Positions 9,721-18,342 of a stretch of 64,000 bases of DNA are shown here, piece by piece. Origin of the DNA: Enterocloster lavalensis (GTDB lineage Bacteria > Bacillota > Clostridia > Lachnospirales > Lachnospiraceae); the NCBI RefSeq assembly GCF_902364025.1, contig NZ_CABJCG010000019.1, forward strand, positions 61,089 to 125,088, read 5' to 3'. Each line of letters opens with the position of its first letter. Positions within the stretch are counted from its first letter, which is position 1. Under the pieces are notes generated by a model. It was given only the letters and a program-made list of their open reading frames with translations. It was not told the DNA's origin and did no database searches. A program made the translations under genes and the position numbers.

Positions 9721-12513
9721 ATGAAACAATCTAAGGGACAATCAAAAAAATACAGAACAAGAGTTATTTCCGTGACGATTCTGCTCGCGATCCTGCTTTT
9801 AATGGATTTTCCTGCTTTTGCCGCAAAAGAGAACTCTGCCAGGCTTCGAATCCCATTTCCGGAAACCGAAGGCTTTACAATGACCGATGAAAATGGGAAA
9901 CGCTCCGGCCTGATCGTGGATTACCTGTATGAAATCGCAAAATATACCGGCTGGTCATATGAATTTATTGATACCGATGCCAGCAGCATGGTGCGCGACT
10001 TTATTGCGGGTCAATACGACCTCATGGGCGGCACATACTATTCCGAGGCCTTTGAGAAATACTTCGCCTACCCGGATTACAGCTGCGGCCATACCAAAGC
10101 GGTGTTGCTGGCCCGCCAGGACGACGGGGACATTAAGGGGTACGATGTAAGGGATTTGAACGGGAAAACCATAGGCGTTGTGCAGCAGGCAACGGACAAT
10201 GCGCACCGGCTTCAGGAATTTCTCTCTGCCAACAGCCTGGCCTGCACAATCAAACCGTACACCTCCGAGGAAGCCGACGCCAAGAAAATGGATCGGGATC
10301 TGGAAGCCGGGATAATCGATTTGAAACTCGGAAATGCGCCCGACGATACCGGTACCTTTCGCGCGGTCGCGTATTTTGACGCGCAGCCCCATTATCTGGT
10401 GACGCAGCCGGGTAACCAGGAACTGCTGGAACAGCTGAATTGGGCGATGGAGCGTATTCTGCTGTCGGACCCACATTTTTCGGAAGAAGTCTATAATCGG
10501 TATTTTGATGACACAGGCGTGGAGAACCTGCTGCTGACCGAGGAAGAAAAGGCCTATATTCAACAGAAGGGCACTGTAACGGTGGCGGTTCCCGAATATT
10601 TTCATCCGCTCTATTGCGTCGGTTACGAGGACGGGGACCATGTCGGATTGATTCCGGAACTGCTGGAAAAAATAACGGCGCGTTATGGGATCCGGTTTTC
10701 TTACCTGCTGGCAGACTCCTATGCCCAGACACAGCAACTCGTGATCGAAGGCAAAGCCGATATGGCGGGCATTTTCTTTGACGATGCCGCGGAGGCCATG
10801 CGGAGCGAACTGGTACAGACCAAACCCTATGCCGCGTTAAATGACTTAATTGTGCGCAACCGTGCCGTGACTTACCCGGCAGATGGATTGACCTGCGGCC
10901 TTTTAAAAGGACGCCACCTGCCAGCGTATGTGAAAGCCAGCGAGGTCATATATTATTCAACCATTGAAGAGGTATTATCCGCGGTGAATACCGGGAAGGT
11001 GGATTTTGCCTGTGGACTTTCCGCCCGGGTGGAGCAGATGATGCAGGAAAACGTCTATACCAACGTGGTTCCGGTTACCTTGTCGGCAAACCGAATGAAC
11101 ATCAGCTTTGCCATGCCTATGCCTGCAAATCCGGAGCTGCTGTCCATCATTAACAAAGGCATCAACAGCTTGTCCGAGGAGGACCGGATATCCCTTTTAG
11201 ATCACAATCTGGTCTCCATCGGAGATGCCCAGGTATCGCTGGCAAATTTTGTGGAGACCAATCCCATTTTGGCCATCACCTCCATATCTACTTTTTTACT
11301 GCTCGTTATCATCGTGATCATTGCAATCGCCAACCTGCGCGTAAAAAATGCGAATATGCAGAAAGACATCGCCAGAGCGGAGGCGGAGAACAAAGCAAAA
11401 AGTGAATTTCTCTCCCGAATGAGCCATGAAATCCGCACGCCGATGAACGCCATTGTCGGAACCACGGCGCTGCTTTCCATGAAGGACGACGTCCCTGAAA
11501 GCATAAAAGGCCATTTGGGGAAGCTGAAAGCAACTTCGCAGTATTTATTGGGGTTGATCAATGACATTTTAGATATGAGCCGGATTGATAACGGTATGCT
11601 TTCGATTGTGGAAGAAGACTTCTCCTTACAGCAGATGCTGGACGAGCTTTGCAGTATGATGCAGACCCAGGCAAAGACCCGGGAGATAGCGCTCTGCTGT
11701 GAAACAAATTTTGAGCATTCTGATTTGAAGGGGGATGCGATCCGGTTAAAGCAGGTTCTGATGAATTTGGTTTCCAACGCCGTAAAATTTACAGCGCCGG
11801 GAGGAACGGTGCATCTGGCCGTTGAGGAAGCCGCAGCTTCCGACCTGCAAGCCACCTATTCGTTTAAGGTCTCGGACAACGGCATTGGCATCAAAGCGGA
11901 GGATTTGGAGCGTATTTTCGAATCCTTTGTGCAGGCCGGGGCCAATCTGATGCGCAGCCAGGGAACCGGCTTAGGCTTACCGATCAGCCGGAATATTGTA
12001 CAGCTCATGGGCGGCACCCTGAACGTGAAAAGTAAAATAAACGAGGGCAGTGAATTTTCCTTTAACATTCCCCTTGCCTTTGGAAAGCCGATGGAATTAA
12101 ACTCGGTACCGGAGACTTCGTTCTATTTTGAAAATGTGCAAATTCTGCTGGCGGAGGATCACCCGATCAATGCTGAGATTGCGATTGAGATTTTAAACAT
12201 GAAGGGAATGAAAGTAGAACATGCCAAGGATGGCGTGGAGGCGGTCGAGCTCTTTGAGCAAAGCGCGCCCGGACATTTTGACCTCATTTTAATGGATATG
12301 CGGATGCCGAACATGGGAGGATTGGAGGCCACAAAGACAATACGGGCTTCCGGTCATCCGGACGCGGCTAAAATCCCAATTATCGCCCTGACTGCGAACT
12401 CATTCCAGGAGGACAAGGATATGGCAAAGGAAGCGGGAATGAATGATTTCCTTTCGAAACCGCTGGAAATCGATTTGCTTTATACGGTGCTTCAGAAATG
12501 GGTGTCGGGGTGA
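9721..12513 (+). CDS. BvgS/EvgS-like hybrid histidine kinase with two periplasmic-type binding domains
   Basis: 930 residues. A signal-anchor helix near the N-terminus is followed by two tandem family-3 solute-binding (Venus flytrap) domains at about residues 37-262 and 280-505. A membrane helix at about 520-540 comes next, then a phosphoacceptor domain with H569 (RMSHEIRTPMNAIVG), a HATPase (NLVSNAVKF, DNGIGI, GTGLGLPIS) and a receiver with D859 (LMDMRMPNMGG). Such proteins sense small molecules through flytrap domains; BvgS and EvgS also carry an HPt domain, which is missing here. Last gene of the signalling operon; a terminator follows. Confidence 0.9.
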   Translation: MKQSKGQSKKYRTRVISVTILLAILLLMDFPAFAAKENSARLRIPFPETEGFTMTDENGKRSGLIVDYLYEIAKYTGWSYEFIDTDASSMVRDFIAGQYDLMGGTYYSEAFEKYFAYPDYSCGHTKAVLLARQDDGDIKGYDVRDLNGKTIGVVQQATDNAHRLQEFLSANSLACTIKPYTSEEADAKKMDRDLEAGIIDLKLGNAPDDTGTFRAVAYFDAQPHYLVTQPGNQELLEQLNWAMERILLSDPHFSEEVYNRYFDDTGVENLLLTEEEKAYIQQKGTVTVAVPEYFHPLYCVGYEDGDHVGLIPELLEKITARYGIRFSYLLADSYAQTQQLVIEGKADMAGIFFDDAAEAMRSELVQTKPYAALNDLIVRNRAVTYPADGLTCGLLKGRHLPAYVKASEVIYYSTIEEVLSAVNTGKVDFACGLSARVEQMMQENVYTNVVPVTLSANRMNISFAMPMPANPELLSIINKGINSLSEEDRISLLDHNLVSIGDAQVSLANFVETNPILAITSISTFLLLVIIVIIAIANLRVKNANMQKDIARAEAENKAKSEFLSRMSHEIRTPMNAIVGTTALLSMKDDVPESIKGHLGKLKATSQYLLGLINDILDMSRIDNGMLSIVEEDFSLQQMLDELCSMMQTQAKTREIALCCETNFEHSDLKGDAIRLKQVLMNLVSNAVKFTAPGGTVHLAVEEAAASDLQATYSFKVSDNGIGIKAEDLERIFESFVQAGANLMRSQGTGLGLPISRNIVQLMGGTLNVKSKINEGSEFSFNIPLAFGKPMELNSVPETSFYFENVQILLAEDHPINAEIAIEILNMKGMKVEHAKDGVEAVELFEQSAPGHFDLILMDMRMPNMGGLEATKTIRASGHPDAAKIPIIALTANSFQEDKDMAKEAGMNDFLSKPLEIDLLYTVLQKWVSG

Positions 12514-12567
12514 AAACGGAGCAATGTAGAAAAAGTGGAAGCGAATTTAAATCGTATCCTTACAGAG

Positions 12568-12606
12568 GAGTCGGACAACCTGCTACCAGGGGTCCGGCTC
12601 CTTTTT
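12568..12606 (+). terminator. Terminator of the phosphorelay operon
   Basis: GAGTCGGAC (12568-12576) pairs with GTCCGGCTC (12592-12600), nine pairs with one wobble, followed by CTTTTT. Confidence 0.9.
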
Positions 12607-12662
12607 GCAGTATCATACCGAAAAAGAAGGATAACAAACAAGTGAAAACAATTCTAAACGAT

Positions 12663-12691
12663 TGACAATGATAAATAATAATAGTAAAGTA
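12663..12691 (+). promoter_or_regulatory. Promoter of the glycyl-radical sugar operon
   Basis: TTGACA near 12663, a 17-base AT-rich spacer and TAAAGT near 12686, about 40 bases before the DeoR start. With no terminator visible before 22813, it probably serves the whole operon to 22.8 kb. DeoR is likely to act here, but I see no clear operator. Confidence 0.7.
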
Positions 12692-12728
12692 AAGTTACAG
12701 AACAGGATTGACAACAGGAGGTGAGAGG

Positions 12729-13487
12729 ATGTTTGCACAGGAGCGTAGGGACGTGATTCTTCAGGTGCTACACCAGGATGGAACGGTGCTGGTGAAGGAC
12801 TTGAGCGAGCGGTTCGCCGTGACGGAGGACTGTATCCGCAAGGACCTGGCGTTTCTGGAGAATCAGGGATTTTTGAAGAGAACCTACGGCGGGGCCATGG
12901 AGCTTCGCAGCAATCCGCATAAATTCCATGTCAGCGACCGGAAGTCGGAGGATATCGAGGGGAAGCAGATGATCGCCAAAAAGGCGTTCGCCCATCTGTC
13001 CAGAGGGGATACGATCTATCTGGATATTTCCACCTCCAACCTGGAGCTGATGAAGGAGATTGTGCGAAACAGCCTGGAGGTCAAGGTGGTGACCAATATG
13101 GTGGACTTGATTCCGCTGGCCGCCTCGGGCGGAATCCAGCTGTTTTTCACCGGCGGGGAGCTCAACAGAACCGGCGACGGTTTCTGGGGCTCGGGCGCGA
13201 TCCGGTTCATCGAAAGCTTCCGCTTTGACAAGGGGTTCTTCGGGACCGTCGGCATGGATATGGATACCGGCGGGGCGTTCACCTACGATCTGGAGGACGG
13301 CAGCGTGAAGAGCGCCGCGATCCGGTCGTGCAGAAGGGCGTTTCTGGTGGCGGAGCAGGAGAAGTTTCACAAGGACGGCAATTTTGAATTTGCCAGGCTG
13401 ACCCAGTTTGAAGCGGTGATTCTGGACCGGGAACCGGATCGGGAGATCGGGGAGAAGGCCCGAAAAGCGGGCGTATTGCTGGAATAA
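12729..13487 (+). CDS. DeoR family transcriptional regulator
   Basis: 252 residues from the ATG that follows AGGAGGTGAGAGG; an upstream in-frame TTG is not needed. The N-terminal DeoR helix-turn-helix covers residues 5-60 (ERRDVILQVLHQDG, TEDCIRKDLAFLE, RTYGGAM). The C-terminal sugar-phosphate sensor domain (about 80-235) is of the ISOCOT fold, with IYLDISTS, VTNM and the GGELN motif. DeoR proteins usually repress sugar operons until a phosphorylated intermediate binds. It is the first gene of the operon, ahead of PTS and glycyl-radical genes, so it most likely regulates them. Confidence 0.9.
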   Translation: MFAQERRDVILQVLHQDGTVLVKDLSERFAVTEDCIRKDLAFLENQGFLKRTYGGAMELRSNPHKFHVSDRKSEDIEGKQMIAKKAFAHLSRGDTIYLDISTSNLELMKEIVRNSLEVKVVTNMVDLIPLAASGGIQLFFTGGELNRTGDGFWGSGAIRFIESFRFDKGFFGTVGMDMDTGGAFTYDLEDGSVKSAAIRSCRRAFLVAEQEKFHKDGNFEFARLTQFEAVILDREPDREIGEKARKAGVLLE

Positions 13488-13499
13488 GGAGGGAAAGAT

Positions 13500-14315
13500 A
13501 TGCCGGGATCAAGACCCATACTCTGCGGTTCCATCGCGGGGAAGATCGGGGGACTGGGCGTTGTGATGCACAACAGAGCCTACCAGAAGGCGGGGCTCGA
13601 GGCAGTCTATGTATCCTTTGAGCCCACAGGGGCAAAGGAAGCGGTGGAGGCCATGAGAAATCTGGGAATCCGCGGAATGGGCGTCACAATGCCTTACAAG
13701 ACGGAGGTCATGGAGTATCTGGACGAGATTGACGAGACGGCGGCCGCCATAGGGGCGGTGAACACCATTGTCAACGACCAGGGAAAGCTGACCGGGTACA
13801 ACACGGACTACCGTGGGGCCATCGACGGGCTTCTGGAGGAGACGGAGCTGCGGGATAAGAAGGTGGCGCTGTTTGGCTCCGGGGGAGTGGGAAGGGCCAT
13901 TCTCTACGGACTCTTAAAGGAAGGGGCCAGGGTGACCGTGTACAATGTGATTCCCGAGCAGGCTGAGGCTTTGTGCCGGGAGATGGGCGCGCAGTTCGGC
14001 GGCCTGCCTGAGGCGTTTGACAAAAATGCCGGGTGGGATGTGCTGATCAACGCCACGCCGGTGGGGAATCAGTCCAGCGAGACGCTGTTGAGGGCGGAGA
14101 AATTTCCGCCGGGAATCGTGGTGCTGGACGTGGTGTTCAACCCCATACACACCACCTTTGCGGCGGAGGCTTTGAAGGCCGGCTGCCGGGTGGTAAGGGG
14201 AACGAAAATGCTGATACTTCAGGCCATTGCCCAGGATGAGCTGTATCTGGGAATCCGGCCGGACTACGAGGTGATGGAACAGGCGCTGATCGAGAAGTTC
14301 GGAGGCATTGGCTGA
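13500..14315 (+). CDS. Shikimate dehydrogenase-like oxidoreductase (AroE family paralogue)
   Basis: 271 residues, normal length for the family. The catalytic lysine K67 (VTMPYK), N88 and D103 (NTDYRG) and the nucleotide-binding loop GSGGVGRA (126-133) are all present. The N-terminal substrate loop, which in true AroE carries two serines that grip the shikimate carboxylate (SxSPxxHN), reads GGLGVVMHN here, so both serines are gone. Together with its place in a sugar PTS operon, far from aromatic biosynthesis genes, this suggests a different polyol, keto or acid substrate. It is twelve bases after DeoR and close to the PRD regulator. Confidence 0.8.
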   Translation: MPGSRPILCGSIAGKIGGLGVVMHNRAYQKAGLEAVYVSFEPTGAKEAVEAMRNLGIRGMGVTMPYKTEVMEYLDEIDETAAAIGAVNTIVNDQGKLTGYNTDYRGAIDGLLEETELRDKKVALFGSGGVGRAILYGLLKEGARVTVYNVIPEQAEALCREMGAQFGGLPEAFDKNAGWDVLINATPVGNQSSETLLRAEKFPPGIVVLDVVFNPIHTTFAAEALKAGCRVVRGTKMLILQAIAQDELYLGIRPDYEVMEQALIEKFGGIG

Positions 14316-14334
14316 CAGAACGGTGGGGGATCAT

Positions 14335-16368
14335 ATGCTGTCGGAAAAGGCTGCAAGGATACTGTTATTGTTGATCCGGCATGGAAACAGGACCATGACG
14401 GCCGGGAAAATCGCCGGTGCGCTGGGGATTTCGGAGCGCAGCGTCAATACATATTTGAAAGAGGTCTACGACTTCTGCCGGGAAGAGAACATCCGCGTGA
14501 GCAACAAGACCGGCGTGGGAATCGCGGTCAGCTGTCCCGGAAGGGAGGAGGAGCTGGAACGGCTTCTCTCGGGACAGATCGGCCGGGCGGATTCCTCGGA
14601 TTCCCGGGTCCGCTATATGGTCCGGGTTCTCTTAAACAACTGGAACAGCTACACCACGGCGCTCTTCGCCGAGGACCTGAAGGTGTCGAAGAACACGGTC
14701 TGCCAGGATTTAAAGCGGGCGGAAGAGCAGCTGAACCGGATGGGCCTGGAGGTGGTGAAGAAGACGGGAGCCGGTATCTATGTCCGGGGACCGGAGCCCA
14801 AGCTCAGACGGGCCATGGTGCGGGTCAACCGCATGGCCGGCCCGGAGAAAAAAGGGGCTGGGAAGCAGGCGGAACGGGAGACCGGGGACTGCCGGATGAA
14901 GGCAGAGACCCTGGTCAGACTGGAGACCTGCTACCGCGGCTGCCGTGTGAAGACCTGCGTGGAGCTGATTCGGAAAATGGAGGACAGCTGGGGGAGAAAG
15001 CTGTCTGACCGGGCCCTGGAAGCGCTGACGGAATATCTGATCGTCACCTGCCTCAGGGCAAAGAACGGCCACGTGATCCAGAAGGACTTCAGGGCCGGCG
15101 AGCGGGAGATATGCGAGGGAGCCGCAGAGCAGGCCGCATTTCTGGCAAAGGCTCTGGAGCTGCCGAAGGAGGAGCGGGCTTACGTGCAGCTGCTTTTAGA
15201 CTGCATGGAGTATCAGGGACAGGTGGAGACCGGGGCGGGGGAGCCGCCGGAGGTCTGGGGAGACAAAGCCAGGGCAGGGGAAAACGCCGCCGGGTCCGGG
15301 GGAGCCGGAATCGCCGGCAAGCCCGCGAAAACCGAGGCCGAACTCCTGACCGACGACCTGATCCGATACGTCTCCGGCGTTATCGGCCTGGACTTCACAG
15401 GCGACACGCTGTTACGGCAGACCTTAAACTGGTATCACCGGTCCGCCGCGCTGCGGTGCCGGTACGGCATCGAGCTGGAGAATCCGTTTTTGGAGGACGT
15501 GAAAAAGACCTACCCCGCGGTGTTCTCGGCCTGCTTTGCGGCGGGCAGCGTGATCTACCCTAAGGTGACGGGCGAGGAGCTTTCGGAAAACGAGGTTTCC
15601 TACCTTTCCCTCCTGATCGGAGGCGCCATTGTCCGGTCGGAGAAAAAGATCAGCGCCGTGGTGATCTGCAACGGAGGCGTGGGAACCTCCCAGATTCTGG
15701 CAAGGAAGCTGGGAGACCGGCTGCCCCAGCTGATGATTCTGGGAATCTTCGGCTCGGAGCAGGTCAGGGAGGCCGCAAGGCTGCGCCCCCAGCTGGTGAT
15801 CACCACGGTGAGCGGGATTCAGACCTCATGCCCGTCGGTGCTTATCTCGCCGGTGCTGGGAGAGCGGGATTTAAAGCTTTTAAACCGGGCCTGCGCCGAG
15901 GTGTACACCAAGGCCGAGAGCTGCAGGAACGGCCTGGCCGGCCTGCTGGACGAGGACCTGATCGTTCTGGATTACCAGGGGAGAGACAAGGATCAGGTGC
16001 TGCGCTTCATGGCGGAGGGGCTGGAGCGGAAAGGGTATGTGACGGAACAGTTTCTGGAGGACGTCATGGCCAGAGAGAGCCGGGGGAGCACGGCTCTGGG
16101 ATTTGGCGTGGCGATTCCCCACGGCGTGTCCGGGTACGTCAACCGCCCTGCGGTCAGCGTGGTGCGCCTGGAGGAGAGTATGGACTGGGCGGGGGAGCCG
16201 GTCAGTCTGATCTTCATGCTGGCGCTGAACTTTAAAGATATCGAGAGTACCAGGGCATTTTTCAACGGCTTTTATCACCTGACCTGCGAAGTGAAGATTG
16301 TGGAGCTTTTGCGGGGCGTGACAAGCCCGGGGGAACTGATCCGGGTGATATCGGAGCAGTGTGTATAA
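14335..16368 (+). CDS. PRD-containing PTS-controlled transcriptional activator (BglG/MtlR type)
   Basis: About 678 residues from the ATG behind GGTGGGGGATC; an in-frame upstream TTG overlapping the AroE-like gene is less likely. Order: two N-terminal helix-turn-helix domains (residues 1-150, ALGISERSVNTYL and LKVSKNTVCQDL), PRD-type regulatory regions (about 200-430), an EIIB-like domain with the CNGGVGTS phosphocysteine loop (about 445), and a C-terminal EIIA-like domain with the histidine in VAIPHG. The PTS phosphorylates such proteins to tune activity with sugar flux. The Ala/Gly-rich linker near residues 300-330 is variable. It most likely activates the PTS genes just downstream. Confidence 0.9.
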   Translation: MLSEKAARILLLLIRHGNRTMTAGKIAGALGISERSVNTYLKEVYDFCREENIRVSNKTGVGIAVSCPGREEELERLLSGQIGRADSSDSRVRYMVRVLLNNWNSYTTALFAEDLKVSKNTVCQDLKRAEEQLNRMGLEVVKKTGAGIYVRGPEPKLRRAMVRVNRMAGPEKKGAGKQAERETGDCRMKAETLVRLETCYRGCRVKTCVELIRKMEDSWGRKLSDRALEALTEYLIVTCLRAKNGHVIQKDFRAGEREICEGAAEQAAFLAKALELPKEERAYVQLLLDCMEYQGQVETGAGEPPEVWGDKARAGENAAGSGGAGIAGKPAKTEAELLTDDLIRYVSGVIGLDFTGDTLLRQTLNWYHRSAALRCRYGIELENPFLEDVKKTYPAVFSACFAAGSVIYPKVTGEELSENEVSYLSLLIGGAIVRSEKKISAVVICNGGVGTSQILARKLGDRLPQLMILGIFGSEQVREAARLRPQLVITTVSGIQTSCPSVLISPVLGERDLKLLNRACAEVYTKAESCRNGLAGLLDEDLIVLDYQGRDKDQVLRFMAEGLERKGYVTEQFLEDVMARESRGSTALGFGVAIPHGVSGYVNRPAVSVVRLEESMDWAGEPVSLIFMLALNFKDIESTRAFFNGFYHLTCEVKIVELLRGVTSPGELIRVISEQCV

Positions 16369-16400
16369 TTAAGCAGTAATTCAGAGAGGGGAGATTTATA

Positions 16401-16853
16401 ATGGAACAGGTCATTACAACGGATTTGATCTGTCTGGATGTGGAGGCAGAGTCCAAGGAGGACGTCATCCGCCTGCTGGCGGAGAAGCTTGACAAGGCCG
16501 GAAGGCTGAACGACAAGGGCGAGTACATCGCGGAGGTTTTCAAACGGGAGGAAACCTACGCCACGGGAGTGGGATTCTCCGTGGCCACGCCCCATGCCAA
16601 GACGGACGCGGTGAAAACGGCCAGCGTGGCCTTCGCCCGCCTGAAAAAGGCGATCCATTGGGACGACGAGGACGACGTCACCATGATTTTCCAGCTGGCT
16701 GTGCCCTGCACGGGGGCGGGAGACCTTCACCTTCAGATTCTGGCGGCCCTTTCGCGGAAGCTGATCTACGACGAGTTCAGGGATGAGATCGCGGCCGCAG
16801 CCAGCGCGGAGGAGATTCTGGCATTGATCGGGGACCAGATCGGGGTTCAGTAG
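16401..16853 (+). CDS. PTS fructose-family EIIA component
   Basis: 150 residues of the fructose/mannitol EIIA fold. The phosphorylated histidine is H65 in SVATPHAKTDAV. It takes phosphate from HPr and passes it to the EIIB subunit at 17982. The AGAGGGGAG ribosome binding site is good. It stands first of three separate PTS subunit genes (A, C, B), an arrangement like the E. coli fructose-like frw and fry systems, rather than a fused FruA. Confidence 0.92.
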   Translation: MEQVITTDLICLDVEAESKEDVIRLLAEKLDKAGRLNDKGEYIAEVFKREETYATGVGFSVATPHAKTDAVKTASVAFARLKKAIHWDDEDDVTMIFQLAVPCTGAGDLHLQILAALSRKLIYDEFRDEIAAAASAEEILALIGDQIGVQ

Positions 16854-16901
16854 CCTGTATCATTACAATAGATGAAAAATAATTAGGAGGGTTTAGGGAA
16901 T

Positions 16902-17960
16902 ATGAATGATTTATTAGGGATTTTAAAGGATGCAAGGAAACATTTGATGAAGGGCGTGTCGCACATGATCCCCTTCGTAGTTGCAGGCGGCGTGCTGTTT
17001 GCCGCTGCAGTCATCATCAACGGAGAGGGCGCGGTTCCCGATACCGGGTTCGCGGCTGACCTGTGGGCGCTGGGCGCCGCCGCCATGGGCTTCATGGTAC
17101 CGATTCTGGCCGGATTTATCGCATTTTCCATCGCCGACCGTCCCGGTCTGGCCCCCGGCATGGCCGCTGGTTTCATTGCAAACAGCATCGGAGCTGGATT
17201 TTTAGGCGGCATCGCAGGAGGCTTTATCGCCGGTGTGACATGCTTCTATCTGAAGAAAATCAAACTGCCGAAATCGCTTAGTTCGCTGAAGTCCATTATC
17301 ATTATCCCGGTTGTGGGCGTGACGGTGTCCGCCGGCATCATGTACTGGGTAATCGGAGCCCCCATCGCGGGCCTGATGGAAGCGCTGACCGCATGGCTGA
17401 CCGGAATGTCCCAGGGCAACAAGATTCTTCTGGGCGTGATCTGCGGCCTGATGACGGCCTTCGACATGGGCGGCCCGGTAAACAAGGTTTCTTATGCATT
17501 CTGTGTCGGAACGGTCAGCGCGGGAATCTACACCTACGCAGGACCCTCCGCAGCCGCCGTCTGTATCCCTCCGCTGGGCATGGCGCTGGCTACATTTCTA
17601 GCACCCAAGAAGTACACCTCTGAGGAGAAGGAAGCCGGAAAAGCTGCGCTGGCCATGGGCTGCGTGGGAATCACGGAGGGAGCCATCCCCTTTGCGGCCA
17701 ACGACCCCCTGCGCGTTATCCCCTGTCTGATGATCGGCGACGCCGTGGGCAGCGCCCTGGCATTTACCCTCAACACCACCTGTACCGTTGCATGGGGCGG
17801 ATTCATCGTACTTCCGGCCATCAGCAACCGGATCGGCTGGATCATCTCCGTGCTGGTGGGAGCCGCGGTGACGGCGATCCTGGTGAACCTGGTGAAAAAA
17901 CCGGCTGCTGAAAAGACGGTGGAAGATTCCGGGGACGATATCGATATCAGCTTTGAGTAG
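16902..17960 (+). CDS. PTS fructose-family EIIC permease component
   Basis: 352 residues with about nine to ten membrane helices. Motifs of the fructose EIIC family are visible: SHMIPFVVAGGVLFA near the start, GPVNKVSYAF (about 188) and the GITEGAIPFAANDPLRV loop (about 255) that takes part in substrate binding. It carries the sugar across the membrane with coupled phosphorylation by EIIB. The short C-terminal tail is acidic. Sugar specificity cannot be read from the sequence; the neighbours argue for an anhydrohexitol or related polyol. Confidence 0.92.
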   Translation: MNDLLGILKDARKHLMKGVSHMIPFVVAGGVLFAAAVIINGEGAVPDTGFAADLWALGAAAMGFMVPILAGFIAFSIADRPGLAPGMAAGFIANSIGAGFLGGIAGGFIAGVTCFYLKKIKLPKSLSSLKSIIIIPVVGVTVSAGIMYWVIGAPIAGLMEALTAWLTGMSQGNKILLGVICGLMTAFDMGGPVNKVSYAFCVGTVSAGIYTYAGPSAAAVCIPPLGMALATFLAPKKYTSEEKEAGKAALAMGCVGITEGAIPFAANDPLRVIPCLMIGDAVGSALAFTLNTTCTVAWGGFIVLPAISNRIGWIISVLVGAAVTAILVNLVKKPAAEKTVEDSGDDIDISFE

Positions 17961-17981
17961 AGCGAAAGGAGAACATAGAAT

Positions 17982-18308
17982 ATGAAATTACTGGCAATTA
18001 CATCCTGTCCATCGGGCGTTGCCCATACCTATATGGCGGCTGAGGCATTACAAAAGGCGGCTAAGAAACGCGGAATTGAGATCAAGGTGGAGACTCAGGG
18101 CTCCATCGGAGTGGAAAATGAGATTACAGCCGAGGACGTGGCTGCGGCCGAAGCCATTATCCTGACAAAGGATATGTCGATTCTGGGCGAGGACCGTTTT
18201 AAGGATATTCCCATCGTGAGAGTGTGGATCGGGGACGCCATCAAGAAGGCCGACGCCATTATCGGAAAGATTGAAAAACTGTTGAACGAGAAGAATCAGA
18301 ATGCTTGA
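17982..18308 (+). CDS. PTS fructose-family EIIB component
   Basis: 108 residues. The phosphocysteine is C9 in AITSCPSGVAHTYMAAEAL, the hallmark of fructose EIIB. A Rossmann-like fold with ITAEDVAAAEAIILTKDM follows. AGGAGAAC precedes the ATG. The end of the gene lies just before the glycyl radical enzyme, which implies tight coupling of uptake and catabolism. Confidence 0.93.
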   Translation: MKLLAITSCPSGVAHTYMAAEALQKAAKKRGIEIKVETQGSIGVENEITAEDVAAAEAIILTKDMSILGEDRFKDIPIVRVWIGDAIKKADAIIGKIEKLLNEKNQNA

Positions 18309-18342
18309 CCGCGGGAGGTGTGCGCCGGTGGAGGAATTAAAG

